A DNA stretch of 64,000 bases. It comes from Cumulibacter soli. Its GTDB lineage: Bacteria; Actinomycetota; Actinomycetes; Mycobacteriales; Antricoccaceae. The notes beneath the pieces were generated by a model, which saw only the letters and a list, made by a program, of their open reading frames with translations, ran no database searches and was not told the origin of the DNA. Position numbers and translations under genes: made by a program. Below are positions 54,025-62,896 of the stretch, piece by piece; position 1 is the first letter of the stretch, and each line of letters starts with the position of its first letter. The DNA is taken from contig NZ_SMSG01000003.1 in NCBI RefSeq assembly GCF_004382795.1, positions 186,001 through 250,000 on the forward strand, in the 5' to 3' direction.

Positions 54025-56802
54025 ATGGCAGCAGCCCGTCAGGCCCCTGCTAGCAAGCCCACGCGGCGATCGAATGCGCGGGCCGGCTCGGGAACGAGCC
54101 GGCCCCGGACGACCCGTAAGCCTGCTGGTGGCGGCTCTTCCCCTGAATCAGCCCGCGCGACCGAGATCGGTGGCTTTCCGAAGTTGGTGATCGGATTCTT
54201 CCGATCGCTCTTGTTTGTCTGGAACGCCATCGCTCAGGCAGTGGCGGGACTCTTCCGGGTCGGTGCACATCCGGCGATATTGCCGGACTCCTCGCTGGAG
54301 GAAAGCTCTCGTGGCAAGTCTGCGGCTGAGATAGCAGATGACGCGCTCGCGCGCGAACTCTCCAAGGGACGAGCGCAACACCGCGATGCCATCGGCCTAC
54401 TGTTGATCGTCGTCGCGGCGGTATCTGCACTCGGCGTGTGGATGGAAACTGGCGGCGCCTTAGGCCGCGGAGTCGCGAACGCCCAGTTGTGGGCTCTTGG
54501 GGGCGTGGCTGCCTTCCTGCCGATCGTGCTGGTGGCCATTGCGCTGCGGCTGTTCCGATCCGCGGGCGATCCCGAGGCATTCGGGCGCTTGGCGATCGGC
54601 TGGATCTGCGTGTTGATCGGCGTCGTGGGCCTGTTTCATCTCGGGTTCGGTTCACCGACCGCCACCGACGACATTGAACGCGCTGGGGGAGTGCTCGGGT
54701 CGGTTGCAGCTCGACCGTTCGACGGCGGCGGTGCCCTGGTGGCGCTCGGCGTGCTCGTACTGGGCGCTGTGGTGATTTTCGGGCTGCTGGTCGTCACCGG
54801 CACCCCGGTTCGGATGGTGCCGGAGCGGCTTCACGAGCTGCGGGCGTGGCTGCTGGGCCAACCGCTCGAGGCTGACGATGTTCAAGCTGAGCCCGTTCCT
54901 CGCGGCCACGCGGCATCGCCCGATGAGATGGACCCGGACGAGGCGGCGAGCGTGCGATTGCGCCGCCCGGCGCGTCGGCGGCAATCGGCCAAGCGCTCGG
55001 TCACCGATGAGGACCTCGCCGAGCCGACAGCTGAGCCCGAGACCCAACCGGAACCCGAAGTGCGTAAGCGCGCCCCACGGACGTCGGGACGCAAGTTCGG
55101 TCTGACGAAGAACGCGGCACCCGAGGTGGCGACGACCGAACTGCCCGCGGAGTCCGCGCTGGATCCGGAGGGCGATGAGGCGCTGAGCCCGGTATTGCCG
55201 CAACCGAAGAAGGGCGCCGAGGCCGCAACGTCGGCGAATCCGGAATTCGTGCAGGGACCGCCGTCCAAGGCAGCCCTCGATGCGAAGGCCGCGGCGATCG
55301 TGAAACGCACCGTCGGCGACGATGGCGCCGAATACGTGCTGCCCTCGCTGGCGAACCTGAGCGTTGGGGCCGAGCACAAGACGCACACCCAGGCCAACGA
55401 CGATGCGATCGCCGCGATCGGTGACGTTTTCGAGCAGTTCGGGGTGGATGCCGATGTGGTCGGATTCACCCGAGGACCCACCGTCACTCGCTACGAGGTC
55501 GAGCTTGGGCCGTCGGTGAAGGTCAGCAAGGTCAAACAACTGCAGGACAACATCGCGTACGCCGTGGCTAACTCCGCGATCCGTATCCTGGCGCCGATTC
55601 CAGGCCGCTCGGCCGTGGGCATCGAAGTACCTAACTCCGACCGCGAGTACGTGATCCTCGGTGATGTGCTTCGCGATGCGAACACCGTCGAGGACAAGCA
55701 CCCGCTACTGGTTGCGCTCGGCAAGGATGTCGAGGGCAAGTTCGTCACCGAGAACATCGCCAAGACTCCGCACTTGCTCGTCGCCGGTGCGACCGGTGGC
55801 GGTAAGTCCTCAGCGATCAACTCGATGCTCGTGTCGTTGCTCATGCGTGCCACACCGGACGACGTACGACTCATCCTGGTGGACCCGAAGATGGTCGAGA
55901 TGACGCCGTACGAGGGGATCCCACACCTCGTCACGCCGATCATCACCGACCCGAAGAAAGCAGCCACCGCCCTCGTCTGGCTGGTCGAGGAGATGGAGCA
56001 GCGCTACCAGGACATGCAAGCCACCCGCGTGCGGCACATCGATGACTTCAATCGCAAGGTGCGCAGCGGCGAGATCGCCACCCCGCCAGGGAGCGAACGC
56101 GAGTACAAGCCGTATCCCTACATCGTCGCTATCGTTGATGAGTTGGCGGATTTGATGATGGTCGCCCCCCGCGACGTCGAGGACGCGATCGTTCGTATCA
56201 CCGCCAAGGCGCGCGCCGCCGGAATCCATTTGGTGCTCGCCACGCAGCGACCGTCGACGGACGTCGTCACCGGTCTGATCAAGACCAACGTGCCGTCGCG
56301 GCTGGCGTTCACGACGTCCTCAGGCACCGACTCGCGGGTCATTCTGGATCAGAACGGTGCCGAGAAACTCACCGGAAAGGGTGACGGGCTCTACCTCGGT
56401 CCCGGCGCTAGTAGCACCATCCGGCTGCAAGGGGCGTACGTCGACGATGCGGAGATCGAGAAGGTCGTCGCGTTGGTCAAGGAACAGCGCGAACCCGAGT
56501 ATCGCGAAGAGGTACTTACCGCTGCGGCCACGGAGAAGAAGGAAATCGACGGCGATATCGGCGGCGATCTGGACATCGCGTGCGAGGCAGCCGAACTCAT
56601 CATCACCAGCCAGCTGGGTTCGACTTCGATGCTGCAGCGGAAGTTGCGGGTGGGCTTCGCGAAGGCCGGTCGACTGATGGACATCCTCGAGACGCGCGGC
56701 GTCGTAGGCCCCTCTGAAGGTTCGAAACCTCGCGAGGTCTTGGCCAAACCGGACGACCTCCCGGCGGTACTCGCGACGCTGCGCGGTGAGTCCGACGGAT
56801 AG
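54025..56802 (+). CDS. ftsK: DNA translocase FtsK/SpoIIIE
   Basis: FtsK pumps DNA at the septum to clear and unlink chromosomes. The 925-residue protein has a basic Ala/Arg N-terminus, four hydrophobic segments (about residues 125-270), an acidic Pro/Glu linker, and the translocase motor: Walker A GATGGGKS (588-595), LILVDPKMVEM, and VDELADLMMV. The C-terminal gamma domain for KOPS recognition lies after about residue 845 (DIACEAAELIITSQLGSTSM). The upstream in-frame start at 53995 is rejected for lack of support. Confidence 0.96.
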   Translation: MAAARQAPASKPTRRSNARAGSGTSRPRTTRKPAGGGSSPESARATEIGGFPKLVIGFFRSLLFVWNAIAQAVAGLFRVGAHPAILPDSSLEESSRGKSAAEIADDALARELSKGRAQHRDAIGLLLIVVAAVSALGVWMETGGALGRGVANAQLWALGGVAAFLPIVLVAIALRLFRSAGDPEAFGRLAIGWICVLIGVVGLFHLGFGSPTATDDIERAGGVLGSVAARPFDGGGALVALGVLVLGAVVIFGLLVVTGTPVRMVPERLHELRAWLLGQPLEADDVQAEPVPRGHAASPDEMDPDEAASVRLRRPARRRQSAKRSVTDEDLAEPTAEPETQPEPEVRKRAPRTSGRKFGLTKNAAPEVATTELPAESALDPEGDEALSPVLPQPKKGAEAATSANPEFVQGPPSKAALDAKAAAIVKRTVGDDGAEYVLPSLANLSVGAEHKTHTQANDDAIAAIGDVFEQFGVDADVVGFTRGPTVTRYEVELGPSVKVSKVKQLQDNIAYAVANSAIRILAPIPGRSAVGIEVPNSDREYVILGDVLRDANTVEDKHPLLVALGKDVEGKFVTENIAKTPHLLVAGATGGGKSSAINSMLVSLLMRATPDDVRLILVDPKMVEMTPYEGIPHLVTPIITDPKKAATALVWLVEEMEQRYQDMQATRVRHIDDFNRKVRSGEIATPPGSEREYKPYPYIVAIVDELADLMMVAPRDVEDAIVRITAKARAAGIHLVLATQRPSTDVVTGLIKTNVPSRLAFTTSSGTDSRVILDQNGAEKLTGKGDGLYLGPGASSTIRLQGAYVDDAEIEKVVALVKEQREPEYREEVLTAAATEKKEIDGDIGGDLDIACEAAELIITSQLGSTSMLQRKLRVGFAKAGRLMDILETRGVVGPSEGSKPREVLAKPDDLPAVLATLRGESDG

Positions 56803-56818
56803 CGCACACAGCTGCGGT

Positions 56819-56824
56819 TAACCT
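56819..56824 (+). promoter_or_regulatory. -10-like element before rimO
   Basis: TAACCT, 6 nt before GTG 56831 in the 28-nt gap after ftsK. It could give rimO-pgsA-cinA their own transcript. Confidence 0.4.
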
Positions 56825-56830
56825 AGGTCC

Positions 56831-58273
56831 GTGAGCGATACGAGTGGGCAGCGACGAGTCAACGTCGTCACGATGGGCTGTGCCCGCAACGACGTCGATT
56901 CGGAGGAGTTAGCCGGACGTCTCAACGAGCATGGATGGTCGTTGACGTCCGATGATGCGGACGTCGTTGTGGTCAATACCTGTGGATTCATCGACGCCGC
57001 GAAGAAGGACTCGATCGACGCCGTTCTCGCCGCCGCAGACTCCGGTTCCAAGGTCGTGGCTGTCGGCTGTCTGGCACAGCGATACGGCAAGCAACTGGCC
57101 GAGAGCCTTCCCGAAGCAGACGCTGTGCTGTCGTTCGACGACTACGCCGATATTTCCGCCCGGCTCGATGATGTGCTGGCCGGCCGGTCGTTGGTGCCGC
57201 ACACGCCGACCGATCGTCGCACGCTGCTGCCGATCTCGCCGATCGAGCGACCATCGGTCCACGTCGCAACCCCCGGCCATGGTGATCGTGGCACACAGTC
57301 GCCAGTCGAGGACCTGCGGGGACGACCCAAAAGCGGGCCGCGTGTGCTGCGTAGCCGCTTGGTCGGTGGCCCAACCGCGTCGCTCAAACTCGCCTCCGGG
57401 TGTGACCGGCGGTGCACATTCTGTGCGATTCCGTCGTTCCGCGGCTCATTTATTTCCAGAAACCCCGAGGACGTGCTGAACGAAGCCCAGTGGCTCGCTG
57501 ACGATGGGGTGAAGGAGATCGTCCTGGTCAGCGAGAACTCCACGTCGTACGGCAAGGATCTTGGCGATGTGCGGTTGCTGGAATCGTTTCTGCCGCGGCT
57601 AGCGCAGACCGAGGGGCTCGAGCGGGTTCGCGTCGCATACTTGCAGCCCGCTGAGATGCGTCCCGGCCTATTAGACGTGCTGCTGGGCACGCCAGGGCTC
57701 GCGCCGTACCTGGACCTGTCTTTTCAGCACTCGTCGGCTAGTGTGTTGCGACGAATGAAGCGGTTCGGCTCTACCGATGCCTTCCTCGAGCTACTCGAGC
57801 AGGCGAGAAGGCTGGCTCCCGAAGTGGGTGTGCGCACGAACGTCATTGTGGGCTTCCCCGGGGAGACCCAGGAGGACGTCGCCGAACTCGAACGTTTTCT
57901 CACCGAGGCGCGCCTCGATGCCGTCGGGGTGTTCGGATACTCCGACGAAGAGGGAACGGCGGCGGTCACACTCGACGGCCATGTGGATGAGGCGGAAATC
58001 GCGGACCGGGTTGAGCACATCAGCGCATTGGTGGACGAACTCACTGCGCAACGCGCTGAGGACCGTGTCGGCGATCGGATGACGGTGCTGATCGAAGAAA
58101 TCAACGAAGACGGAGCCGAAGGGCGCGCCGACCATCAGGGGCCGGAGGTTGATGGGACGGTGTTGGTACCGGAGCCCGGAGACCGCGCGATCACTGTTGG
58201 TGACCTTGTGCCGGTGAGGGCTATCGCGTCCGAAGGCGTCGACTTGATCGGCGAGTTCGCCCAGGACGTGTGA
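56831..58273 (+). CDS. rimO: Ribosomal protein S12 methylthiotransferase RimO
   Basis: RimO adds a methylthio group to an Asp of ribosomal protein S12. The 480-residue protein contains the MTTase N-domain ([18 protein letters not shown], first cluster Cys17, then [18 protein letters not shown]), the radical SAM motif CDRRCTFC (C191, C195, C198), and a TRAM-like C-terminus. The [11 protein letters not shown] and [15 protein letters not shown] segments favour RimO over MiaB. It overlaps pgsA by 1-4 nt. Confidence 0.94.
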   Translation: MSDTSGQRRVNVVTMGCARNDVDSEELAGRLNEHGWSLTSDDADVVVVNTCGFIDAAKKDSIDAVLAAADSGSKVVAVGCLAQRYGKQLAESLPEADAVLSFDDYADISARLDDVLAGRSLVPHTPTDRRTLLPISPIERPSVHVATPGHGDRGTQSPVEDLRGRPKSGPRVLRSRLVGGPTASLKLASGCDRRCTFCAIPSFRGSFISRNPEDVLNEAQWLADDGVKEIVLVSENSTSYGKDLGDVRLLESFLPRLAQTEGLERVRVAYLQPAEMRPGLLDVLLGTPGLAPYLDLSFQHSSASVLRRMKRFGSTDAFLELLEQARRLAPEVGVRTNVIVGFPGETQEDVAELERFLTEARLDAVGVFGYSDEEGTAAVTLDGHVDEAEIADRVEHISALVDELTAQRAEDRVGDRMTVLIEEINEDGAEGRADHQGPEVDGTVLVPEPGDRAITVGDLVPVRAIASEGVDLIGEFAQDV

Positions 58274-58884
58274 TGGAACAACTCTCGCCGGGCGCGCCGG
58301 CGCGCCGCGTCAGCGTGTACAACATCGCGAACCTCCTCACCGTGATCCGGATCCTGCTGGTACCCGTATTCATCACTGCGATGCTGCAGGACGGCGGGAC
58401 CTCAATCGGGTGGCGCTGGATCGCAGCAGGCGTGTTCGCGATCGCGGTCGCCACCGACAAACTCGATGGTGACCTCGCGCGCAAACACGGCCTCGTCACC
58501 GACTTCGGCAAGATGGCCGATCCGATCGCTGACAAGGCGCTCATGGGTGCGGCACTGATCGGACTGTCGATTCTCGACTTGTTGCCCTGGTGGGTCAGCA
58601 TCGTGATCCTCGCGCGCGAACTAGGCATCACCGTGCTGCGGTTCCTCGTGATCAGGTTCGGCGTGATCCCCGCGAGTCGCGGAGGCAAGGCCAAGACCTT
58701 CGCGCAATCGTTGGCGATCTGGCTATATATCCTGCCGATCGACGGAGTCGTGGGAACCGTACGGTGGTGGTTGATGGGCGTGGCGATTCTGCTGACGGTG
58801 GTGACCGCTTTGGACTATGTCCAGCGCGCGATACGGCTGGTCAAAGGGGCGCCGGCAGCCCGCGCAGGTACCGCCCATGAGTGA
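58273..58884 (+). CDS. pgsA: CDP-diacylglycerol-glycerol-3-phosphate 3-phosphatidyltransferase
   Basis: A 203-residue CDP-alcohol phosphotransferase. The full signature D(x)2DG(x)2AR(x)8G(x)3D(x)3D is present from D62 to D87. Several TM segments follow. Length and the next-to-rimO/cinA location indicate PgsA, which makes phosphatidylglycerol phosphate from CdsA's product. GTG 58270 is an equally possible start. It overlaps cinA by 8 nt. Confidence 0.92.
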   Translation: MEQLSPGAPARRVSVYNIANLLTVIRILLVPVFITAMLQDGGTSIGWRWIAAGVFAIAVATDKLDGDLARKHGLVTDFGKMADPIADKALMGAALIGLSILDLLPWWVSIVILARELGITVLRFLVIRFGVIPASRGGKAKTFAQSLAIWLYILPIDGVVGTVRWWLMGVAILLTVVTALDYVQRAIRLVKGAPAARAGTAHE

Positions 58885-59392
58885 GTTACTGACTCCTTCG
58901 ACACAGGCCATTGCAGCCGAAACGATCGCGGCGCTGCGCGATTGCGCCCAGAGCGTGGGTACCGCTGAGTCGCTGACGGCAGGTCTGTGTGCCGCAGCCC
59001 TGACGACGATTCCGGGAGCCAGCGCCGTCGTGCGTGGCGGTCTCATCGTCTATGCCACCGCTTTGAAAGCGTCGCTCGCCGGTGTTCCCGAGGATGTATT
59101 GAGCCAATACGGCCCGGTCAGCGAACCAACGGCGCGCTACCTGGGAGCCGGCGCCATGCAGCGCACCGGCAGCGACTGGGGCGTGGGCTTGACCGGCGTT
59201 GCCGGCCCAGGTTCGCAAGACGGTCACCCTCCGGGCACTGTGTACGTCGCCGTACACGGTGCAGGCAGCACCGTCATCGAACTCCTGCGATGTCATGGCG
59301 ATCGCGGGGAAATCCGCGATCAGGCTGTGGCCGGTGCGCTGCGGTTGTTGCTGCGACGACTCCGGGAACATCACGGTCCGGTGTTGCGTTGA
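58877..59392 (+). CDS. cinA: CinA C-terminal domain protein (nicotinamide-nucleotide amidohydrolase, PncC)
   Basis: A 171-residue protein that is only the CinA C-terminal domain: [58 protein letters not shown]. This domain deamidates NMN to nicotinic acid mononucleotide in NAD recycling. Stand-alone forms are common. ATG 58877 overlaps the pgsA end. It precedes clgR, as in many actinobacteria. Confidence 0.92.
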   Translation: MSELLTPSTQAIAAETIAALRDCAQSVGTAESLTAGLCAAALTTIPGASAVVRGGLIVYATALKASLAGVPEDVLSQYGPVSEPTARYLGAGAMQRTGSDWGVGLTGVAGPGSQDGHPPGTVYVAVHGAGSTVIELLRCHGDRGEIRDQAVAGALRLLLRRLREHHGPVLR

Positions 59393-59425
59393 ATCAGTAC
59401 CAACCGGTTGTTGGGTGCGTCAGGG

Positions 59426-59431
59426 TAGGGT
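59426..59431 (+). promoter_or_regulatory. -10-like element upstream of clgR
   Basis: TAGGGT in the 104-nt cinA-clgR gap, about 65 nt before the clgR start; a 10-bp palindrome CAACCGGTTG (59401-59410) lies upstream and could be an operator or an overlapping -35 region. No firm -35. Confidence 0.35.
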
Positions 59432-59496
59432 TCTTAGTGAGCACATCCCGATGCCGCGCGTTAACCGGGAGGTGCCCCGCCCTACAGGAGGTCCAG

Positions 59497-59817
59497 TTGC
59501 TGCTTCTCCGCGAAGTCATCGGAAGCAATCTGCGCGCGCACCGCGAGGATCAGAAGCGCTCGCTGCGCGACGTGTCGGCGTCCGCACGGGTGAGCCTGGG
59601 ATATCTCTCGGAAATCGAACGTGGCCGTAAGGAAGCCTCGTCCGAATTGCTCGCCTGCATCTGCGATGCGCTTGAGTTGGAGCTCGCAGATTTGCTGGAC
59701 GATGCGTCCACCGACCTCCGCCATGCGGCGTTCATCGAATCGGGCAAAGAAACGTCGGCCGCCGCCGAGGTACGCCTGGTATTCGAGCAGGACGATCGCG
59801 AGGTCGTCCCGGTCTAG
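59497..59817 (+). CDS. clgR: ClgR-like XRE transcriptional regulator
   Basis: A 106-residue regulator with an XRE helix-turn-helix ([20 protein letters not shown] followed by [20 protein letters not shown]). In actinobacteria ClgR activates clp protease and, in mycobacteria, psp genes, and it lies between cinA and pspA as here. The start is TTG 59497, with AGGAGGT 4 nt upstream; the frame extends into cinA otherwise. It ends VVPV, so unlike the PopR-like protein it lacks the terminal Ala pair that marks Clp-degraded relatives. The next gene begins 12 nt later. Confidence 0.88.
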   Translation: MLLLREVIGSNLRAHREDQKRSLRDVSASARVSLGYLSEIERGRKEASSELLACICDALELELADLLDDASTDLRHAAFIESGKETSAAAEVRLVFEQDDREVVPV

Positions 59818-59829
59818 CCGGTCGCTTCA

Positions 59830-60636
59830 ATGAGCCCACGATCCACGTTTCTTGATCCACTGGCATTGGTCGTCGGTTTCGTTGTCACCGTCGGGGCCTT
59901 CTTCTTAATCCCTGGTGTGACAGCGGCGTTACTGGCTGCGCTCGGGATCGGTGTGTTGGCCTACGCTGCCACCCTCGGAGTGCGCGCCCTACCACGCAGA
60001 GGTGCTCGGTCGGCACGTCCAGCGGTAGGGGCCGGCAGTGATTCGGCTGCCGTCGCGAGGGTGCGTCGTGGCTCGGCTATCGAGGCGTGGCAGCAGCGCG
60101 GGCATCGGACTGTCGCGAGCATGCAACAACTGGTAGCGAACTGTGAGTCGCCGATTATCGCCGGACAGTTGGAGAACGTGCTCTTCGAGGCGAAGTTGTC
60201 GTTGCCGGTGCTGGATGATCTGGCGCAGCAAGCGGCACTGGTACAGGCGAGCCTGCTCCGTGGCACGGGCAGTGATTTGAACGCTGATCACGCTCAGTTG
60301 GAGAAGACGCTCGCCGACGCCGACGCGACACTCGCCATCACCGCGGATCGCCAGGACGCCATCGACGCGGTGGCAGACCAACAGGACACACGGAGCCGCT
60401 TGCAACAGACCGAAGCTGGCCTCATCGCTCGGATGGAAGCCTTGGTGCGTGGCTTAGAAGGCGTATCGGCTCACATGGGCGAAACCGCGGCATCATCGGC
60501 CGCGACCGTGACAGGGTCGCCGATCGGCAGCGACGAGCACCTGCAGAGTCTGAGCGACCAGCTCGCCGGTCTGCAGGCCGGTATCTCCGAATCCCGCCAG
60601 TACTCGGCGCAGATCACGCCGACACAACCGGAATAA
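59830..60636 (+). CDS. Membrane coiled-coil protein of unknown function in clgR-pspA unit
   Basis: Not recognised. The 268-residue protein has a hydrophobic hairpin near the N-terminus (about residues 10-52) and then a long helical, probably coiled-coil region with Gln/Asp/Ala-rich heptads (LDDLAQQAALVQASLLRG; LEKTLADADATLAITADRQD). It lies 12 nt after clgR and 93 nt before pspA. In M. tuberculosis the clgR-pspA genes are adjacent and are followed by pspM and pspN, so this is an added member. A function in membrane stress is inferred from position alone; it could pair with PspA by its coiled coil. Confidence 0.75.
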   Translation: MSPRSTFLDPLALVVGFVVTVGAFFLIPGVTAALLAALGIGVLAYAATLGVRALPRRGARSARPAVGAGSDSAAVARVRRGSAIEAWQQRGHRTVASMQQLVANCESPIIAGQLENVLFEAKLSLPVLDDLAQQAALVQASLLRGTGSDLNADHAQLEKTLADADATLAITADRQDAIDAVADQQDTRSRLQQTEAGLIARMEALVRGLEGVSAHMGETAASSAATVTGSPIGSDEHLQSLSDQLAGLQAGISESRQYSAQITPTQPE

Positions 60637-60663
60637 TTGGTACGGTCCCGCGATAACATCGAG

Positions 60664-60691
60664 TTCAGTCGCACTACGTTCCGCACATAAT
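60664..60691 (+). promoter_or_regulatory. Candidate promoter before pspA
   Basis: TTCAGT (60664-60669) and CATAAT (60686-60691) with a 16-nt spacer in the 93-nt gap before pspA. It would give a leader of about 30 nt, consistent with the GGGAGGA Shine-Dalgarno before the ATG. Confidence 0.35.
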
Positions 60692-60729
60692 CGACCGCAG
60701 ACACACATCGACCGGGAGGATGCGCCGCA

Positions 60730-61554
60730 ATGGCCAACCCATTCGTGAAGTTTTGGAAGTACCTCATGGCCGCGTTCGGCGCCAAGGTCGATGAGATGGC
60801 TGATCCGAAGATCCAGATTCAGCAGGCAATCGAGGATGCGCAGAAACAGCACCAGGAGTTGTCACAGCAGGCCGCGGCCGTCATCGGCAACCAACGGCAG
60901 CTGGAGATGAAGCTTAACCGCCAGATGAACGAGGTCGAGAAGGCGCAGGCGAACGCTCGCCAGGCACTCACTCTCGCGGACAAAGCCCGTGCCGAAGGCA
61001 ACGAGGCCGAAGCGCAGAAGTACGAGGAGACGGCCCAGACGTTCGCGACGAAGCTGGTGGCTGCCGAGCAGCAGATGGAAGACCTCAAGCAGATGCACGA
61101 CCAGTCTCTGGTTGCCGCGCAGAAGGCCAAGGAAGCCGTCGATCAGAACCAGCATCGACTAAAGACCAAGCTTGCCGAGCGGACGAAGCTGTTGAGCCAG
61201 CTGGAGCAGGCGAAGATGCAGGAGCAGGTCTCGGCTTCGCTGAACCGGATGAGCGAGTTGTCCGCACCGGGCAACGTCCCGTCGTTGGACGAGGTTCGCG
61301 ACAAGATCGAGCGTCGGTACGCGAATGCGCTCGGATCGACCGAACTGCACGAGAACTCGGCCGAGGGTCGGGCACTTGAAGTGGAGCGTTCGACGCTGGA
61401 CATGGCAGGACATGCCCGCCTCGACCAGTTGCGCGCGAGCATGGGCGGCAACAAACTCGGCGGCTCCACCAGCGGCTCGGCGGCGCCCACGGCGACACCG
61501 GCCCCCGCGCAGCCGACCACTCCGCAGCGTCAGGCTGACGGTACGGCTCAGTAG
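60730..61554 (+). CDS. pspA: Phage shock protein A (PspA/IM30 family)
   Basis: PspA is a peripheral membrane coiled-coil protein that stabilises the cytoplasmic membrane under envelope stress. The 274-residue protein has the amphipathic N-terminus ([20 protein letters not shown]), [20 protein letters not shown], and an extended coiled coil up to about residue 185, then a disordered Thr/Pro/Ala-rich tail. GGGAGGA precedes the ATG. A strong hairpin separates it from the PspM-like gene. Confidence 0.94.
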   Translation: MANPFVKFWKYLMAAFGAKVDEMADPKIQIQQAIEDAQKQHQELSQQAAAVIGNQRQLEMKLNRQMNEVEKAQANARQALTLADKARAEGNEAEAQKYEETAQTFATKLVAAEQQMEDLKQMHDQSLVAAQKAKEAVDQNQHRLKTKLAERTKLLSQLEQAKMQEQVSASLNRMSELSAPGNVPSLDEVRDKIERRYANALGSTELHENSAEGRALEVERSTLDMAGHARLDQLRASMGGNKLGGSTSGSAAPTATPAPAQPTTPQRQADGTAQ

Positions 61555-61572
61555 ATTCCGATCCCGTTCAGT

Positions 61573-61613
61573 AGCGGCGGTCTCGCGGTGGAATCCACCG
61601 CGAGACCGCCGCT
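61573..61613 (+). terminator. Hairpin after pspA
   Basis: An almost uninterrupted inverted repeat: AGCGGCGGTCTCGCGGTG (61573-61590) with CACCGCGAGACCGCCGCT (61596-61613) and a GAATC loop that can pair further. TTCGGG follows, with no T-tract. It probably reduces read-through into the PspM-like gene. Confidence 0.75.
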
Positions 61614-61673
61614 TTCGGGTCTAATAGAAGGGCGCGAGCACGGCGCGACGCGTTACGACGACGAGGAATGGGC

Positions 61674-62879
61674 ATGACCTCCCCACGCAAGAATGACAAC
61701 CTGTGGAGTGACCTTGCGGCCACGGTCGTACAGCAGATCGCCGACCGGGTACGCAAGGTGAACGATTCGTACCCACCGCCGCGGCAATCGCAGGCGTCTC
61801 GGGACGACTCTTCTTCGGGGCCGTCCGATACCAGCCGGAACTTCGCTGAGGACGACGTCACGGGCTCCGGGAGCACCCGAGCTCAGCCTGACCAACCGTC
61901 GCGCACCTCGTCGCAGTCGGTGGCGTCGCTGGCCGGCGAACTCAAGCAGTTGATGGCGACCGGAATCCGGATGTCCACCAGCCAGGCCAGAGATTACAAG
62001 GAAATGCTGCAAGAGCACGCGGCTGAGCGTGAGCGCAAGCGCCTCGAGGCGCCGATGCGTAAGGCGCAAGGTAGCGCGCGCCGGAACAAGGCCGGTGCGG
62101 TAACCCTGGGCGTGTTGTCGCTCGGCGGACTCGCTGGCACCGCGAGTGCCGCGGTCGCGGACAAGCCACCAGCGGCCGTGTCCTCCGGCGTCGTTACGGC
62201 AGGTGTCGGTGCCGGTGCGTTTGCATTGGCGCGGCGAGGTCGCCGCTACCAGAAATTGGCCGATGAGGAGGCGCAGCGTCTCGGTGCCGCATCGGCCCAG
62301 GCGGTGTCGCTGCGCGGCGCTTCGGCGTACTCGATACCACTACCGGACCGTGCCTCGCTCGCGTACGAGCCGACGCGGCGGCTCGTTGCGCAGAAGAAGG
62401 CGCTGGCTGAATTGCTCCCGGACGTCGAAGCTATAGCGCCCGAGTTGGGCGAACTAGCGCGCGAGAGCGAAGAGGCGTTGTCGGCGTACGCCGAACGGGT
62501 GATCAAACTTGAACGAGCCCAGGGCGCCGCGGGCGATCCGCGCTCGCTCGATGCTGCACTGGCGCGCGCGGTGGCACAGTACGAGGACGGAGTGGACGCA
62601 CATCAGAAACTCGTTGAGGCTGCAGCGACTGTCTTGGGTGAGATGAGTGGGGCAGGGTGGAGTGACCCCACCAGTCATTCGATGAGCGATGCGGCGGACC
62701 GCTTGCAGGGGCTCGCCGAGGGGTTGCGCCAAGTCAATTACGACATTCCGATGCAGCGCTCCTGGGACGAACCGCACTCGACTCCGACGAGATCACAACC
62801 GCCATCTTCGCCGCGGTCGCGACCGTCTGCGCCGCGAGCCGGACGTACGCAGAACCGGCAGCGGGGCCTCGCTGACTGA
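61674..62879 (+). CDS. PspM-like phage shock envelope stress protein
   Basis: A 401-residue protein with a polar, disordered N-terminus and a central pair of hydrophobic segments (about residues 140-162 and 168-190), followed by [18 protein letters not shown] and a helical domain, then a basic Ser/Pro tail. It resembles the mycobacterial PspM partner of PspA in position, two-segment membrane topology and the Arg-rich border, though it is longer than Rv2743c (about 270). ATG 61674 is chosen because GAGGA is 6 nt upstream; an ATG at 61668 directly adjoins that site. Confidence 0.6.
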   Translation: MTSPRKNDNLWSDLAATVVQQIADRVRKVNDSYPPPRQSQASRDDSSSGPSDTSRNFAEDDVTGSGSTRAQPDQPSRTSSQSVASLAGELKQLMATGIRMSTSQARDYKEMLQEHAAERERKRLEAPMRKAQGSARRNKAGAVTLGVLSLGGLAGTASAAVADKPPAAVSSGVVTAGVGAGAFALARRGRRYQKLADEEAQRLGAASAQAVSLRGASAYSIPLPDRASLAYEPTRRLVAQKKALAELLPDVEAIAPELGELARESEEALSAYAERVIKLERAQGAAGDPRSLDAALARAVAQYEDGVDAHQKLVEAAATVLGEMSGAGWSDPTSHSMSDAADRLQGLAEGLRQVNYDIPMQRSWDEPHSTPTRSQPPSSPRSRPSAPRAGRTQNRQRGLAD

Positions 62880-62883
62880 GCGA

Positions 62884-62889
62884 TATCCT
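62884..62889 (+). promoter_or_regulatory. -10-like element of a probable leaderless glyA transcript
   Basis: TATCCT, 7 nt before ATG 62897, in the 17-nt gap after the PspM-like gene. No Shine-Dalgarno. Confidence 0.5.
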
Positions 62890-62896
62890 TACCGCC

